Position numbers and translations under genes: made by a program. A stretch of DNA of 64,000 nt, taken from positions 665,490 to 729,489 of the forward strand of contig OX459109.1 of assembly GCA_949775045.1 (NCBI GenBank). The letters are read 5' to 3'. Position 1 is the stretch's first letter; every line of letters begins with the position of its first letter. The stretch comes from Metridium senile (Eukaryota; Cnidaria; Anthozoa; Actiniaria; Metridiidae). A model generated the notes under the pieces. That model saw only the letters and a program-made list of their open reading frames with translations, had not been told where the DNA came from and made no database searches. Of this stretch, positions 36,909-54,719 are shown piece after piece.

Positions 36909-37296
36909 TTTAGTATATACATGATTCACAACCTCATAAGAACACACGCTCTCATTGGCTAGCTATCTCGGAATCTGAGACCATATTCACTGCTCAAGCT
37001 CGGAATATTGCTTCTCGGCAAAATGGCGTCTCGTTTTGCAACAATTACCGATGAAGAAATTGAAAAAATTCAACAAAACGCAATTCCACAAAACACAAAG
37101 AAAGCTACAAAGTTTGGTTTAAGTGTTTTTCAAGGTAAAACGGCATTTTAAACATAAATTTGAATTCATAGAAAACGAGGTTCAACGTTCGTGCGCCTTG
37201 TCACGCTTTGTAATGTTATGCAATAAATTTCTTAATTTATACAAAAATTTTTGTTTAATTTTTTTTTGTTCGGTTGTGAATCATGTATATACTAAA
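36909..37296. mobile_element. Element bounded by perfect 25-bp inverted repeats around the DUF3504-like exon
   Basis: The left end begins TTTAGTATATACATGATTCA and the right end finishes TGAATCATGTATATACTAAA. Length is 388 bases. It encloses a promoter-like region, the orphan first exon and part of its intron. Confidence 0.65.
37023..37134 (+). pseudogene. First-exon fragment of a DUF3504/QRICH1/ZMYM-KCTD1-like (Crypton-related) gene
   Basis: An ATG opens 37 codons, beginning MASRFATITDEEIEKIQ and containing NTKKATKFGLSVF, and ends at a good splice donor (caag|gtaaaa, phase 1). This N-terminal pattern (R-F…E-E-I…N-T-K-x-A-T-K…V-F) matches the start of the large metazoan family of Crypton-derived tyrosine-recombinase-like genes with a DUF3504 domain, which is expanded in cnidarians. 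No following exon was found before the neighbouring opposite-strand gene, so it is an orphan or broken copy. It sits between perfect 25-bp inverted repeats (36909-36933 and 37272-37296), which suggests it moved or was copied as part of a small element. Family assignment rests on pattern memory only. Confidence 0.5.
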
Positions 37297-37297
37297 A

Positions 37298-37402
37298 CAA
37301 TTATTCACCTCAGGCTCAGTGATTATCAATGAATATTTGCTCGAAGACTCGCTGCTCGGTAAATATTCATTGATAACCACTTTGTCTTCGGCGAATAATT
37401 GC
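37298..37402. repeat. Inverted repeat next to the exon-bearing element
   Basis: CAATTATTCACCTCAGGCTC and GTGATTATCAATGAATATT are mirrored by AATATTCATTGATAACCAC and CGGCGAATAATTG around a short centre. Confidence 0.8.
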
Positions 37403-37526
37403 TAAATAACCTTACAAATATTACTTACAGTATTTGATTACTAACTACATACTAATATAATTAACCATCTTGATTGTCAAGGATACTCAGTATTCCAAGG
37501 ATACAATACAATTGACAACTAAAAGT

Positions 37527-39614
37527 TCAATTTTCCTCATTTTTAGCTAGCATTTCTTCCAGTATTTCCTCATTTACTCTGTGCTTCATAAGGAATGATC
37601 CGTTCAGGTGAAATACTGGTATTTCATATCTATATTTCTTGAACCATTCTTCATTGCCTTTGTCAGTGATATAAACTTCTTCAAAATTATACTGCAACAA
37701 AAATAAAAGACTAGGTTTTGATGTGGTGGACTACCTGTGCTTAAAAAAACAGAGAGGGGATTGGTATTTTTCAAGAAATAACAAGATTTTGAGATGGTGG
37801 ACTACCTGTGCTTAAAATACAGAGATGAGATTGGTATTCGGGACATTAAAACATTGAGTGATGGGTAACAAATTTGTAGTTATTTTCACTTTAACAGTGT
37901 TTGAAAGTCGTAATCGAAAACAAAGAGACAAGATAAAAGTTTCTTTTATAGAATACCGATCACATATATCAAGTTAATATGCTTGAAATATTGAAAGGCA
38001 CCGATCGAATCACCGCATACTTGTAAATATGTTGGGTATTTTGATTCGCCAATGTAGAAATGAGATTAAGACTGGGTCAGTTAAGTTCCCCAAAGGCTAT
38101 TTTGATTTGTTTGGGATTGTTACATAGGATTAGCAACAATAGAAAAATGGTGGCACTGTCCAATGTTAAGATCCCAAGTGCCTTTGCAGAACTTTACTCG
38201 ACCCAGTCCACACCTCCACTCTACATTTGCTCTTTATGGCGTATTTTATGCCATGAAGGAGCCTAGACTTTGGGCTACCTGTGTCAAAATCAGAGATCAA
38301 GTGAGGCTTGAAAAACTCTAAACCTTCTATTGTAAACAATACATACCATATGTTTATATTTTTCCAATACAAGCCTTGCATCATCACACAATGAGCAATT
38401 ATCCTGAAATAATAATAGCAAAGACATTAGTGGATTGTGGGCCGATGGGTGACTTGCTCTGTGACCCGTCACGTGATCCCCCAGGGAGGGATTCCCTTAC
38501 AAAATGGATAGGGGTGCTTGACGGACCTTTTAGGGTAGAAAATAAGACCCTTGCGTACCTTTTAGGTTCTCGAAATGGCACCATACCTTTTAGGGTCAGT
38601 TTTTGAACTTAAGATTATACATATTGAAAAAAATTTAAATGTGGTCGTAATATACCTTTTAGGGTCTGAAATCAGTATCTGAGCTAATTTATGCATACCT
38701 TTTAGGGTCATTTTCAAAACCGTCCGTCGAGCACCCCTATCTATATATTTGTTAAGGGAGTCCCCCCCCCCCCATATCCTTTAAATCCACCAGCTCTGTA
38801 AAAGTATGGATGACAGGAGAAATGGCAGTAATATTGCAATTTAGCATTTTCTAAAGATTCTTTTGGGAAAATGCCTTGGATAACACAAGCTTGTCATCCA
38901 ACAAATTTTTCAAACAAATCTTAAGAAATTAATGAACTCAAATTTACTGCAATTTCTCAGTAAAGGGTCACATGACCTCTAAGTGCAAACCGCCTATCAA
39001 TACGCTCTTTGTAGCTAGAGGTCACGTGACCCCAGCTACCTTAAATCCATCAGCTGTGAGCAAGTCTTGCTCTCTGTTCATACAAATCCTTAGAAAATAT
39101 TTATGTTCTTTGCCATTTTTTATGTATTTAGAATCAAGAACTTTTTGCTAATGTCAGCATGCTCTTTCCATATCTGGGCATCATTTTGGCACATCTGATG
39201 GATTTAAGATAGGTGGGGTCACGTGACCTCTAGCTGCAAAGGGCCTATTCTAGTATTAAAGCAACCAGCTCTAGTTGCATGAACAATTTTAAAAGCCGTT
39301 TGTTATTTCTTAGACCATATTTCAATTCTCCAACTGCAAACAGTACAAGGAAGGAAAAATTGTTCTAATTGGCAAAAAGTATATTGGTTTGTGGTTGAAT
39401 CAGATGACCAAATGCGGTTGTTAACTATGGGTTGCGGCGCGAACTGGTGATTCACAAATGTGTTTTGAATTACCTTTGTATACATCGTTAAAACGGGCAA
39501 TCTTTTCGAGCAAAAATATCTTGAATTAAAGGTTAATTCTGCTGTTTTCGTTCTGTATCCTGTAAAGCCAAGACGGCTTTGCAAAATGGACTGTACAGCA
39601 CGAATGTGTCTCAT
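37527..39614 (-). CDS. C5orf63: Glutaredoxin-like protein, C5orf63/DUF836 homologue
   Basis: Three minus-strand exons, 39614-39474, 38403-38347 and 37691-37527, join in phase 0 at every junction to 120 residues plus stop. All splice sites are GT-AG. The N-terminal part (MRHIRAVQSILQSR…) is basic and hydroxylated, like a mitochondrial presequence. The core begins LPVLTMYTK. A small 19-codon exon carries the redox motif C-S-L-C-D-D-A, and the last exon carries the thioredoxin-fold cis-Pro strand IPVFHLNG followed by a helix rich in Glu. Order and spacing match human C5orf63 (glutaredoxin-like YDR286C family), whose function is poorly known. A dithiol or iron-sulfur role is family-based inference. 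The start is the only ATG upstream of the mature fold in exon 1. Intron 1 (39473-38404) contains two miniature elements. The gene is head-to-head with IDH2, with 324 bases between the start codons. Confidence 0.85.
38481..38773. mobile_element. MITE with internal CCTTTTAGGGT repeats, in the glutaredoxin-like gene intron 1
   Basis: Ends GATAGGGGTGCTTGACGGA and TCCGTCGAGCACCCCTATC are inverted, with CCC/GGG-rich tips. The word ACCTTTTAGGGT (or a one-base variant) recurs five times inside. Confidence 0.85.
39003..39250. mobile_element. MITE family with CTAGAGGTCACGTGACC arms, copy 1 (uninterrupted)
   Basis: GTAGCTAGAGGTCACGTGAC and CTTAAATCCATCAGCTGTG at the left are mirrored at the right by GATGGATTTAAGATAGGTG and CACGTGACCTCTAGCTGC. 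It contains TATGTATTTAGAATCAAGA, the empty version of the site used by the 41.4-kb insertion. It lies in the glutaredoxin-like gene intron 1. Confidence 0.88.
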
Positions 39615-39938
39615 TTTCCCGCCGATACTGGAAAAAGTGCAGTAATCTACCAGGCATTCCTTGTCTTATCACAGGTAGCCCAAATTGCGAAGAATTGAAT
39701 TTTAGTTTAGAAAATGTGTATGAAATACAATCTCAGCATTTTTCCAAATGTTCAAAAGTTTATATAAATATTTGTTGTCTTACTTCTTTGGTTGAGTCAT
39801 TATTAAAAAAAATCATTTTTTGTATTAAGAGAGTGGGTTACCTGTGTTGATAAACCCACCAAGGCATTGGAGACGAGCTATTTCATATTCATCGACCCAG
39901 TCTTCCTTCGTCCTTTTCGGCACTCTAAAGATTCGAAA
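39615..39938. promoter_or_regulatory. Shared divergent promoter region of the glutaredoxin-like gene and IDH2
   Basis: The two start codons face away from each other across 324 bases, so both promoters must lie here or overlap the first exons. The stretch contains two inverted copies of a dispersed motif: cacaggtagcccaaa at about 39670 and gggttacctgtgttg at about 39835. No TATA box stands out on the IDH2 side. Bidirectional control is inferred from layout only. Confidence 0.55.
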
Positions 39939-46746
<6,808 letters not shown>

Positions 46747-46898
46747 ACAATTACACAACAAAATACATCAGAGTGCCAATAGCAGACCATTGACTATTAT
46801 TATCGATGTTTGTAAAACAAACCATGAGTTGTCCTAAGTTATATTCAATATACATCATACTGTGTAAATGTTGTCGTCTTCAAAAAGTAGACAATCTC

Positions 46899-47000
46899 AG
46901 ATCTATGTAGTCTCCATCGCAGCCGTTATTAGTGCCGGGCTTCCTGTTTCCCAGGACACAGGAAGCCCGCCACTAATGGCTGCGAGGGAGACTAAGATCT
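46899..47000. repeat. Long hairpin-forming palindrome in the IDH2 3' UTR
   Basis: The ends are AGATCT and the arms include GTCTCC…GCAGCC on the left and GGCTGCGAGGGAGAC on the right, closing over CCGGGCTTCCTGTTTCCCAG and its complement. Arms are about 45 bases with few mismatches. It contains both orientations of the dispersed GGGCTTCCTGTG motif. It looks like a small inverted-repeat element that landed downstream of IDH2. Confidence 0.75.
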
Positions 47001-47280
47001 ATGTTGATCAGGGGCGGATTCAGCTGTGATTAAAAGTCAGCTTTTAATTTGGATTGAATACAAAGATCTACGTTTTATTTGTTTTTTGTTTTTAACCCAA
47101 AAGCCCTTCATTACTGTATTTTTGCTTTAGAATTTACTTATGAAAATACGTGGTTCAGTATTAACCACCATTTTAAAACTCATGAAATTCCTATTTTGAT
47201 ACTTCACTTCGAACTTTAGCTCTTTAATCTATGTTTTTGTTGCGACAAATGTTTTTTCAATCATTTGTGTGAGTGATTAC

Positions 47281-47286
47281 AATAAA
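47281..47286 (+). terminator. Candidate polyadenylation signal of IDH2
   Basis: AATAAA lies about 535 bases after the IDH2 stop codon. If used, the 3' UTR contains the strong palindrome at 46899-47000. The choice of site is inferred. Confidence 0.4.
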
Positions 47287-47410
47287 ATACAATTACTAAA
47301 TATATGCCAAATGTTTCATTGGAGTGATAACCCTAAAACCTAATTACATAGTATGGACTAGTAAAGGATGGTAGACTGTTTATATGCTTCAAAAAAACTG
47401 AATTTATTCA

Positions 47411-47610
47411 CCTACCATAAATCCATCAGCTGTGCTAAAACGATGTCCAGAAATGGAAAGAGCATGTCGACATTGGCAAGGAATTGAAGTTTCAGCTCTT
47501 GATTCTAAATATATAAGACATGCTCTTTCCATTTCTGGACATCACTTTGGCACAGCTGATGGATTTAAGGTAGGTGGGTCACGTGACCTCTAGCTGCAAA
47601 GGGCATATTG
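47411..47610. mobile_element. MITE family with CTAGAGGTCACGTGACC arms, copy 3
   Basis: CCTACCATAAATCCATCAGC to GTCACGTGACCTCTAGCTGC; the left tip is lost. It abuts the 70-bp satellite array that follows. Confidence 0.85.
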
Positions 47611-47623
47611 TAGTAAAAATGTT

Positions 47624-47945
47624 CTAGTGTGGATAGCGTCGGTGTTTCTAAGAAAAACATTGGAGTAAAAATGTACGATAACTAGCGGTTAAACTAGTGT
47701 GGACTGCGTCGATGTTTCTAAGAAAAACATTGGAGTAAAAATGTACAATAACTAGCGGTTAAACTAGTGTGGACTGCGTCGATGTTTCTAAGAAAAACAT
47801 TGGAGTAAAAATGTACGATAACTAGCGGTTAAACTAGTGTGGACTGCGTCGATGTTTCTAAGAAAAACATTGGAGTAAAAATGTACGATAACTAGCGGTT
47901 AAACCAGTGTGGACTGCGTCGGTGTTTCTAAGAAAACAATTATAC
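47624..47945 (+). repeat. 70-bp tandem satellite, 5 copies
   Basis: CTAGTGTGGACTGCGTCGAT recurs at 47624, 47694, 47764, 47834 and 47904, exactly 70 bases apart. Same family as the array at 19970-20630. Confidence 0.93.
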
Positions 47946-48527
47946 AGAAGAACATATCACACGCTATTGAGGATTAGTTTGCGCAATTAAGATAGAACTC
48001 GACACTGATTAAAGAGTGGAGACAAAACTTGTATCAAGCTTGTTGTTTGTTGATACATTCATTTTAGCACGGGCTGTTGTTGATTGGAGGTATTGATTAT
48101 TCAAAAAGTAGAGACAAAACCCGTGGTATTTCTATTGTTCGTTTAGGGCGTGCATTCCCTGCTCCCAATTACACCCCCAGATGAAGGATAAAAAAAGAAT
48201 CGAAGTATCTTTAAGTATCTTGACAGAAACAATAGCAGAAATACAATTACGACCTTCTTTTGTGGTCTAGAGGGTTATTTCACTGTCCTTAGGGAAATAC
48301 GTTTGCCTCGTGAACATTCAAAAAACCAGTAGATAAAACCAGAGATAATCTCACTTTGGTTCAGTTCAACTTCGACGAGTGAGTAGAAAGATCTGCATGT
48401 GAAGTGGTATCGCTAGAATCATTCGAATCCTAGGTAGGTATAGTACAGGTTAGTGAGTGTAGTGTGAGTATTAGCAAGTTTATTAACCGTGCATGCATGT
48501 ATCGTTTTAGTTGAGAATACTTCCACC

Positions 48528-50354
48528 ATGAACAATCTTGTCGTTATCTGCGTGGGTGTTGTCTTGCTGTTGGCAGTGGCACAATCTCGTGTAATGGAAC
48601 GAAGAGACGATGGTAAGGGTACATCGACGCAGTTTAACTATATAGTTCAATCGCAAGTTATCATACAATTTTGCTCCTTAGAAACAACGACAAAGTCCAC
48701 ACTAGTACCTCCAGTTCGAGAATCGTGCATTTTTTTCAAATTATTATTTCTGTACGTAGAAGCAACAACGCAGTGCACACTAGTTTAACCGATAGCACAT
48801 TTTTATTTGAAATCTGTTTTAAAATATACGTTTATGAAACCAAATTACAATAGCTTACTATTATCATTTATTGCCATTTCTTTCTCCAGATGTATGCACT
48901 AATCCTAAGGACGAGTACTCTGCAAGTTCTTGCCAAGACGTAGTAGACCATAAATTGTGTAAGTTTCTAGAAGGGGATGGTGCAGCATGCAGAAAGACAT
49001 GTCAGCTATGTAAGTATACTGTATTTTCACCAATTTTAAAAAGGTGTTCAGCGAAATTAGTCATATAGAAATATGGGCGTATACAGCTATTACACTAAAG
49101 TTGGATGTCGTTAAAAACGGATGATTGTTTGGAACAATAAACGGCAATTTGAGTAGCACTTTTCATATCTAGAAAATAATTTGTATTTTGATCAAGATAG
49201 GAAGCACTTTTCCCATTTTCTTGGAAATGCAACTTTCAGTGAAGCAATCTTGATATACACATAACTCTTTTAAGATGATTTATCGCCTTAGACATCCTTT
49301 ATGAATAGGTGTATGCCCATCATTCCTTTCCATCTGGAAAATCACCATTCGCCTTGGACAATTCAAGCTTTTTGGAATGGGTGTATACATACATAATTCC
49401 TTTCCATCTTAAAATGACCATTCACCTTGGACAACCTTTCTGAAATGGGTGTATACATATAATCTATTTCTGTCTCTAAATGATTCATGTTTTAAACAAC
49501 CTTTTTGAACTAGATACTGAGTTGTGTTTTCTGATCCAGGTGAATGCAGGGACTTGCATCCGACGGATTGGTGCCAGGCGAATTCTAAGACGGCTTGTTT
49601 GAAGTCAGATGATAGAAAGTTGTGTGCAAAAACCTGCAAGTTATGTGAAGAAGGTATTTATCGGCATTAATTTTTATCCAACCTTCAGAGAAAGGTAGCT
49701 CCTGCGCAGGCAACTCCTGAGTCAGAGAGTAAGTTTCGTGAGCTTAGGGTTCCTGTGTTGAAAATGCCACAGGAAGCCCGCGTCGTGTTTTTTCTTTTTC
49801 TTCGTTTCTTCTGCCTAAGAGATGCCTGCGGAGGAGGCTAAAGAGAAAGGTTATAGAAAATATTTTGGTTTTATTTCATGGTTTCAATATTTTGTTTTAT
49901 TATCACCAAGTTAATCATTAACAGTAGTAAATGGAAACTAGCGAGTAAACTAGTAAAGGCTGCGTCGTTTTTTGATATAAACGATAGGTAATAGAACTGG
50001 TGAAATTTGTAACACCGTAAAAAATGTTGACTTAACTTTACTGACGTATCGAGCTTTAGCCCTTCGTCGGACTAGGCTAAAGCTCGATACGTCAGTAAAG
50101 TAAAGTCAATATTTTTTACGGTACGTGTTACAAATTTCATTATATCACCTATCATCATCAGTAGTATAATTCATTTCATGCTGCTGTTTTCAGATTGCAA
50201 CGATCGTACTAGTGGAGTGGAAGACTGCCAACAATATAAAAATTTAATTTGCAATAGGCCACATTTGGCTTACCGTGCCTATTATGAATGCCGTAAAACA
50301 TGTGGATTGTGCCTTACACCGAAAGATGTAAACGAAGCGTTGCAATACCTTTGA
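48528..50354 (+). CDS. Secreted protein with three ShKT (SXC) domains, copy A
   Basis: Coding exons 48528-48612, 48890-49009, 49540-49653 and 50194-50354 join (all phase 1) to 159 residues plus stop. Exon 1 is a signal peptide (MNNLVVICVGVVLLLAVAQS) and a short basic linker. Exons 2, 3 and 4 each carry one six-cysteine ShKT domain ending in the C-x3-C-x2-C signature (CRKTCQLC, CAKTCKLC, CRKTCGLC). One exon per domain suggests growth by exon duplication. An AG acceptor just before the ATG (48510) and a conserved donor at 48379, also present in copy B, predict a non-coding first exon. ShKT domains occur in secreted enzymes, structural proteins and some channel-blocking venom peptides of anemones; nothing here shows a toxin role. 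A polyadenylation signal lies at 50364. Copy B, 3.7 kb downstream, is a paralogue with the same layout. Confidence 0.88.
49934..50145. repeat. Dispersed repeat in ShKT copy A intron 3, with an inverted second copy
   Basis: A full copy (49934-50071) runs into an inverted partial copy (about 50072-50145), making a tail-to-tail palindrome centred on GGACTAGG. In both, the GAAAC box is GATAC. Confidence 0.8.
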
Positions 50355-50363
50355 ATTAAAGTC

Positions 50364-50369
50364 AATAAA
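50364..50369 (+). terminator. Polyadenylation signal of ShKT copy A
   Basis: AATAAA lies 10 bases after the stop codon, and a second follows at about 50388. The same arrangement is kept after copy B and, as a relic, near 55556 after the orphan exon. Confidence 0.6.
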
Positions 50370-50660
50370 TGATTGCTGATGAAGTGAATAAACAGTACAT
50401 ATATCAGTGTATTTGTTGAAAAAGTTATTATTTTATTATTAGCACTATCATCAACTCCATCATCGTCGTAATCAATATCATCATAAACATCATCTTTGTC
50501 ATAAATCATCATCATCGACAATCACTGAGAAATGATTCACTGAGTCTGCGTATGTTGCTTATGCTTATGTCGCTAGTGTGAACCAGGCTCATTAAAGTAT
50601 TACAAGTTAAGCGTAATTTCCATTGCTTTGTCTTTGTGCAAGGAGGCATTGCCATGAACT

Positions 50661-50860
50661 AAGGCCTCGTCTACACGAATCCGATCCGGCTAAAACCGCA
50701 TAGAAGTATTTGCGTCCACACGAATCCGCGTATACGGAGGATTCAAGTAAAAGTATGCGGTTTCGGTGACCGGATTCACTGGACTCGTGTGGACGATAGG
50801 CCGATTTGCATCAAAAAGTATGCGGTTTCAAAAGTATTCGGATCCGTGTAGACGAGGCCT
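50661..50860 (-). mobile_element. Palindromic MITE with GGCCTCGTCTACACG ends, copy 2
   Basis: AGGCCTCGTCTACACGAATC at the left and GGATCCGTGTAGACGAGGCC at the right. Alignment with 13260-13460 in reverse orientation runs the whole 200 bases with few differences. Confidence 0.88.
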
Positions 50861-50863
50861 AAA

Positions 50864-52260
50864 AGGGAAAATAATAGTGTCTTTGTTGGTCCCTTAGCAC
50901 TAGTTGTTATGCAATAGTTTCATACATGGAAAAATATGCCAAAGGTTCTTGTTATATTTACAATTATGAACAGAGTTAATAGAGTGATACAACAAAGCCT
51001 CTTGTAAAATACTGATTGTAGATAATGTCAAAACTTAGAGGCAAAACCTATGATGTTTTTATTGTTTGTAGATACGTACTGAATACAAAAGATATTTAAG
51101 CAGCGCAAGAAAGATAAAACTCGACAGTAGTTAATTTATAGACAAAGAGTAGAGACGGAACTTGTATCAAATGCAAGTTTGTTGTTTTTTGATACATTCA
51201 TTTTATCACGGGCTGTTGTTGCATGATTGGAGGTACTGATTAGTCAAAGAATAAAGGAAAAAACTTGTAGTCTTTTTTTTTTAAGGATCAAAGTGAATCA
51301 CGTCCCAACTCATTTTAACTTTACTGAAACAATAGTAGAAATACAATTAAGATCTTCTTTTGTGGGCTAGAGGATTATTTCACTGTCCTTAGGGAAATAT
51401 GTTTGCCTCAATATTCAAGAAACGAGTGGATATAACCAGAGTTGTTTGGAGGTAGCGATTAGTCAAAGAATAAAGAAAACAACTTGTAGAGTCTTTTTTT
51501 TAAGGATCGAATTGAATCACGCGTCCCAACTCATTTTAACTTTACCGAAACAATAGTAGAAATACAGTAAGATCTTTTTTTGTGGGCTAGAGGATTATTT
51601 CACTGTCCTTAGGGAAATATGTTTTCCTCAATATTCAAGAAACCAGTGGATGTAACCAGAGATAATCTCACTTTGGTTTAGTTCGGCTTCGACGACGAGT
51701 GAGTTAACAGGTCTGTAAAGATTGCTAAAATCACTTATATCTCAGGTAAATCGCACGTCCCTAGTACAGGTTTGTGAGTATCGTGTGTTAATATGATAGA
51801 AATATGAACAATCTAGTTCAGGTGAGGATAGTCAAGGGAGACGTTTGTTAGTTCCCTTGTGTCAGTAGGTTAGTGTAGTGTGTTATAGTCGGACACCAAG
51901 AGTGATATGGCTACATGCATAATATTTATAGGGTTTGTTACGTTCTCAGCGGTACTTGAAAATCCCTCCTATGGAGAATAGGGAGTGTAGTATTTGTGAG
52001 TATAACATATCCTTTTGTTAGGTCCTTTTAGGTAGGAGAACACAAAGGGAAGCTAGGCAAGTCCTATTGCAACACACAATCGCATTCATATGTACATTCA
52101 ATATTGTAATCGTACTACACTCAACTCGCATATTGATTTTAGCGGAGGGCGGGAAATGTTTGACCTAGCATGTATGTTTGTACTTGAGAATACATGATCT
52201 TTAAATTGCCAGGATGTAAGTCCCAGATTTAACATGTTTTTAGGTGAGAATACTTCAACC
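50864..52260. other. Duplicated 5' flank of ShKT copy B
   Basis: Blocks match the copy A flank at 47990-48420, for example CACGGGCTGTTGTT and TTATTTCACTGTCCTTAGGG. Within it, about 51255-51420 is duplicated again at 51470-51660 (CACTGTCCTTAGGGAAATAT twice). The predicted non-coding exon ends at 51698. Confidence 0.75.
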
Positions 52261-53881
52261 ATGAACAATCTTGTTGTTATCTGCGTGGGTGTTGTCTTGT
52301 TGTTTGCAGTGGCACAATCTCGTGTAATGGAACGAAGAGACGATGGTAAGGGTAAACATTGACGCAGTTTATACTATATAGTTCAATCACCAGTTATCAT
52401 ACAATTATTTCTCCTTAGAACTGAACAACTAAACAGTCCACACTGGAGTAGTACCTCCAGTTAGAGATTCGTGCATTTGTTTTTCAAATTATTATTTCTG
52501 TACGTAGAAGCAACGACGCAGTGCACCGCAGTAGTTCAACCGATAGAACTATTTTATTTCATTTCTTTTTTCAAACTACGTTTGATGAAACCAAATTGCA
52601 ATTAAGGGATTATTAACAGAGCGTGAGGTCTGTACGGGAAAATATCAGACCGAGGTCTTGACAGTACGGACCGAGCGCAGCGAGATATGGGAAAATATCA
52701 GACCGGAAATCAGCCAATCAGAGCGCGCGTACTATATCGTAGCCATATAATAAAGCTGATTATTATTTCTTTCTCCAGATGTGTGCACTAATCCTAAGGA
52801 CGAGAGTTCGCCAAGTGTTTGCCAAGACGTAGTAAAGCGTAATTTGTGTGGGTTTGAAGAGGAAGCTGCAAAATGCAGAAAGAGCTGTCGCCTATGTAAG
52901 TATACTGTATTTCAACCATTTCAAAAAAGATTTATACAATGGAATTAGTCATTTCAAGACCGATAGCCTGTAATATCGGCGTCAGCTATATAGTTACCAT
53001 GGAAGATGATTATCGAAACGGATGATTGATTGCAACAATAAGCAATAAACAGCACTTTTCTAGAAAATCATTTGCATTTTGATGAATTATGTCTTTCCAT
53101 CTTGAAATGACCTATCGCCTTGGACAACCTTTTTGAAATAGTTGTATGCCTATAATTTCTTTCCATGATTCATGTCTTAAACAACGCTAAACTTCTTAAA
53201 GTGAGTTATTGTATTTTAACTGCTTTTATTTTTTGCAGGTGAATGCAGGGACTTGTATCAGGCTCGAATTTGCCAGTCAAAGAAGCAAGATGTCTGTAAC
53301 GTGGTCAGAAAGTATTGTGCAAAAACTTGCCAACTCTGTGAAGAAGGTATTTTTAATTTTCATCCAAACGGCGTAAGGATGGTGCCTATTATTATTACTG
53401 CGCAATCTTACTGCGCATCTAGTTCGAGAGAGCCGTCAAGAATAAGCTCGATCGCAAAAAGGAAAATCCGTTCTCCGTTTTATCGTTTACAAAGAAAAGA
53501 GAAATGGTCTGTCTCCATGAGATGGAAACCGTATATAGAACGACGTTTCTAATTTTACTTTTCGTGGACATTTGATCGGTTCAAAAAGGGATTTTATTTT
53601 ATTTGTGTACTTTTCACAACATCATAAACAAAAAAACATTTAATATTTTGGTCTTATATTTTGTTGTTTTAGTATTTTGTCACTAAACCATTATTATAAT
53701 TCATATCATGCTGTTGTTTTCAGATTGCAAGGATAATGTAGATAACTGCCCACAACTCCAAACCTTCATTTATATTTGCAATACGCGACATTTGGCTAAA
53801 CGTGCTTATCAAGAGTGCCGTAAAACATGTGGATTGTGCCTTACACCGAAAGATGTCAACAACGCCATGGAAGGCAACTGA
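52261..53881 (+). CDS. Secreted protein with three ShKT (SXC) domains, copy B
   Basis: Coding exons 52261-52345, 52779-52895, 53239-53346 and 53724-53881 join in phase 1 to 155 residues plus stop. The signal-peptide exon differs from copy A at one residue in its first 28. The domain exons are more diverged, which suggests either purifying selection on the signal or faster change in the domains. Each domain exon keeps six cysteines and the C-x3-C-x2-C ending (CRKSCRLC, CAKTCQLC, CRKTCGLC). An acceptor TTTTTAG precedes the ATG, and a donor GTGAGT at 51699 marks a matching non-coding first exon. Intron 1 carries an insertion (about 52620-52750) absent from copy A, and intron 3 also has extra sequence. 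The protein is expected to be secreted; toxin, structural or enzyme-inhibitor roles cannot be separated from sequence alone. Confidence 0.88.
52620..52750. mobile_element. Insertion in ShKT copy B intron 1, absent from copy A
   Basis: AGCGTGAGGTCTGTACGGGA and two copies of GGGAAAATATCAGACCG, ending near CAATCAGAGCGCGCG. Copy A has only a short AT spacer here, so the insertion came after the duplication, or was lost from A. Confidence 0.65.
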
Positions 53882-53890
53882 ATTTAAGTC

Positions 53891-53896
53891 AATAAA
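53891..53896 (+). terminator. Polyadenylation signal of ShKT copy B
   Basis: AATAAA lies 10 bases after the copy B stop codon, at the same spacing as in copy A. Confidence 0.6.
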
Positions 53897-54021
53897 AGAT
53901 CGCTGATGAAGTGAATAAACAGTACACATATCAGTGTATTTTTTTTTGAAAAAGTTATTATATTATCAACTCCATCATCGTCGTAATCAAAATCATCATA
54001 AACTTTAAAATTCCTCTTTGT

Positions 54022-54127
<106 letters not shown>

Positions 54128-54434
54128 TATCGACAATCACTATCATTTGTTATTTAATTTTTCTGGTTGTAATATATCTAGAAAAAGCCGGGCTATAAGA
54201 ATTTAACCATACAATAATATCATATCATAATACAACAGCTAAGTAATTGTTTGTAACAAACCTGTTGCCAACTAAAACCACAAAAAGTTGTTCGCATTGA
54301 GCAAGTGTATATCGATCTGCAATGCCGATGTTATACACAAAATAAGGAGACAGCTCTAGCTCCGGTCCAAAGCTCCATTTCACGATAAGACTTTCACATA
54401 TCAATTGATTTGCCGTTCGCTCCTCTTCCATATA

Positions 54435-54719
54435 TATACACCTAATTCAAAAAAGGTTGACGGGGCAAACGGCGATTGGCGATTGGTGATTGGCGATTGC
54501 GGGACTGTGGATAATACGAATTTCTTCTTATTCTATTCTAAATTACCCAAACATCGTTAAGCGATGACCTTAGATGGATGTCTCGAAGGTTTCGCTGAAC
54601 GGTGGAGGCATTGTTTGGGTAATTTAGAAACGAATAAGAAGGAATTCATATTAACCATTGCCAATCACCAATCGCCAATCGCCGTTCGCCCCGTCAACCT
54701 TTTTTGAATTAGGTGTATA
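54435..54719. mobile_element. Miniature element sharing TATACACCTA ends, different interior
   Basis: Left TATACACCTAATTCAAAAAA then GGTTGACGGGGCAAACGGCG; right is the inverse, ending TTTTTTGAATTAGGTGTATA. Arms are about 60 bases and include repeated GGCGATTGGCGATTGG. The outer 15 bases match the 12.3-kb and 57.3-kb elements, so all three were probably moved by related transposases. It separates ShKT copy B from the orphan exon. Confidence 0.85.

Noticed and set aside
38272..39685. Inverted pair of the TGGGCTACCTGTG motif considered as ends of one 1.4-kb transposon
   Set aside because: The interval holds two exons of the conserved glutaredoxin-like gene, and the motif occurs elsewhere without such spacing.
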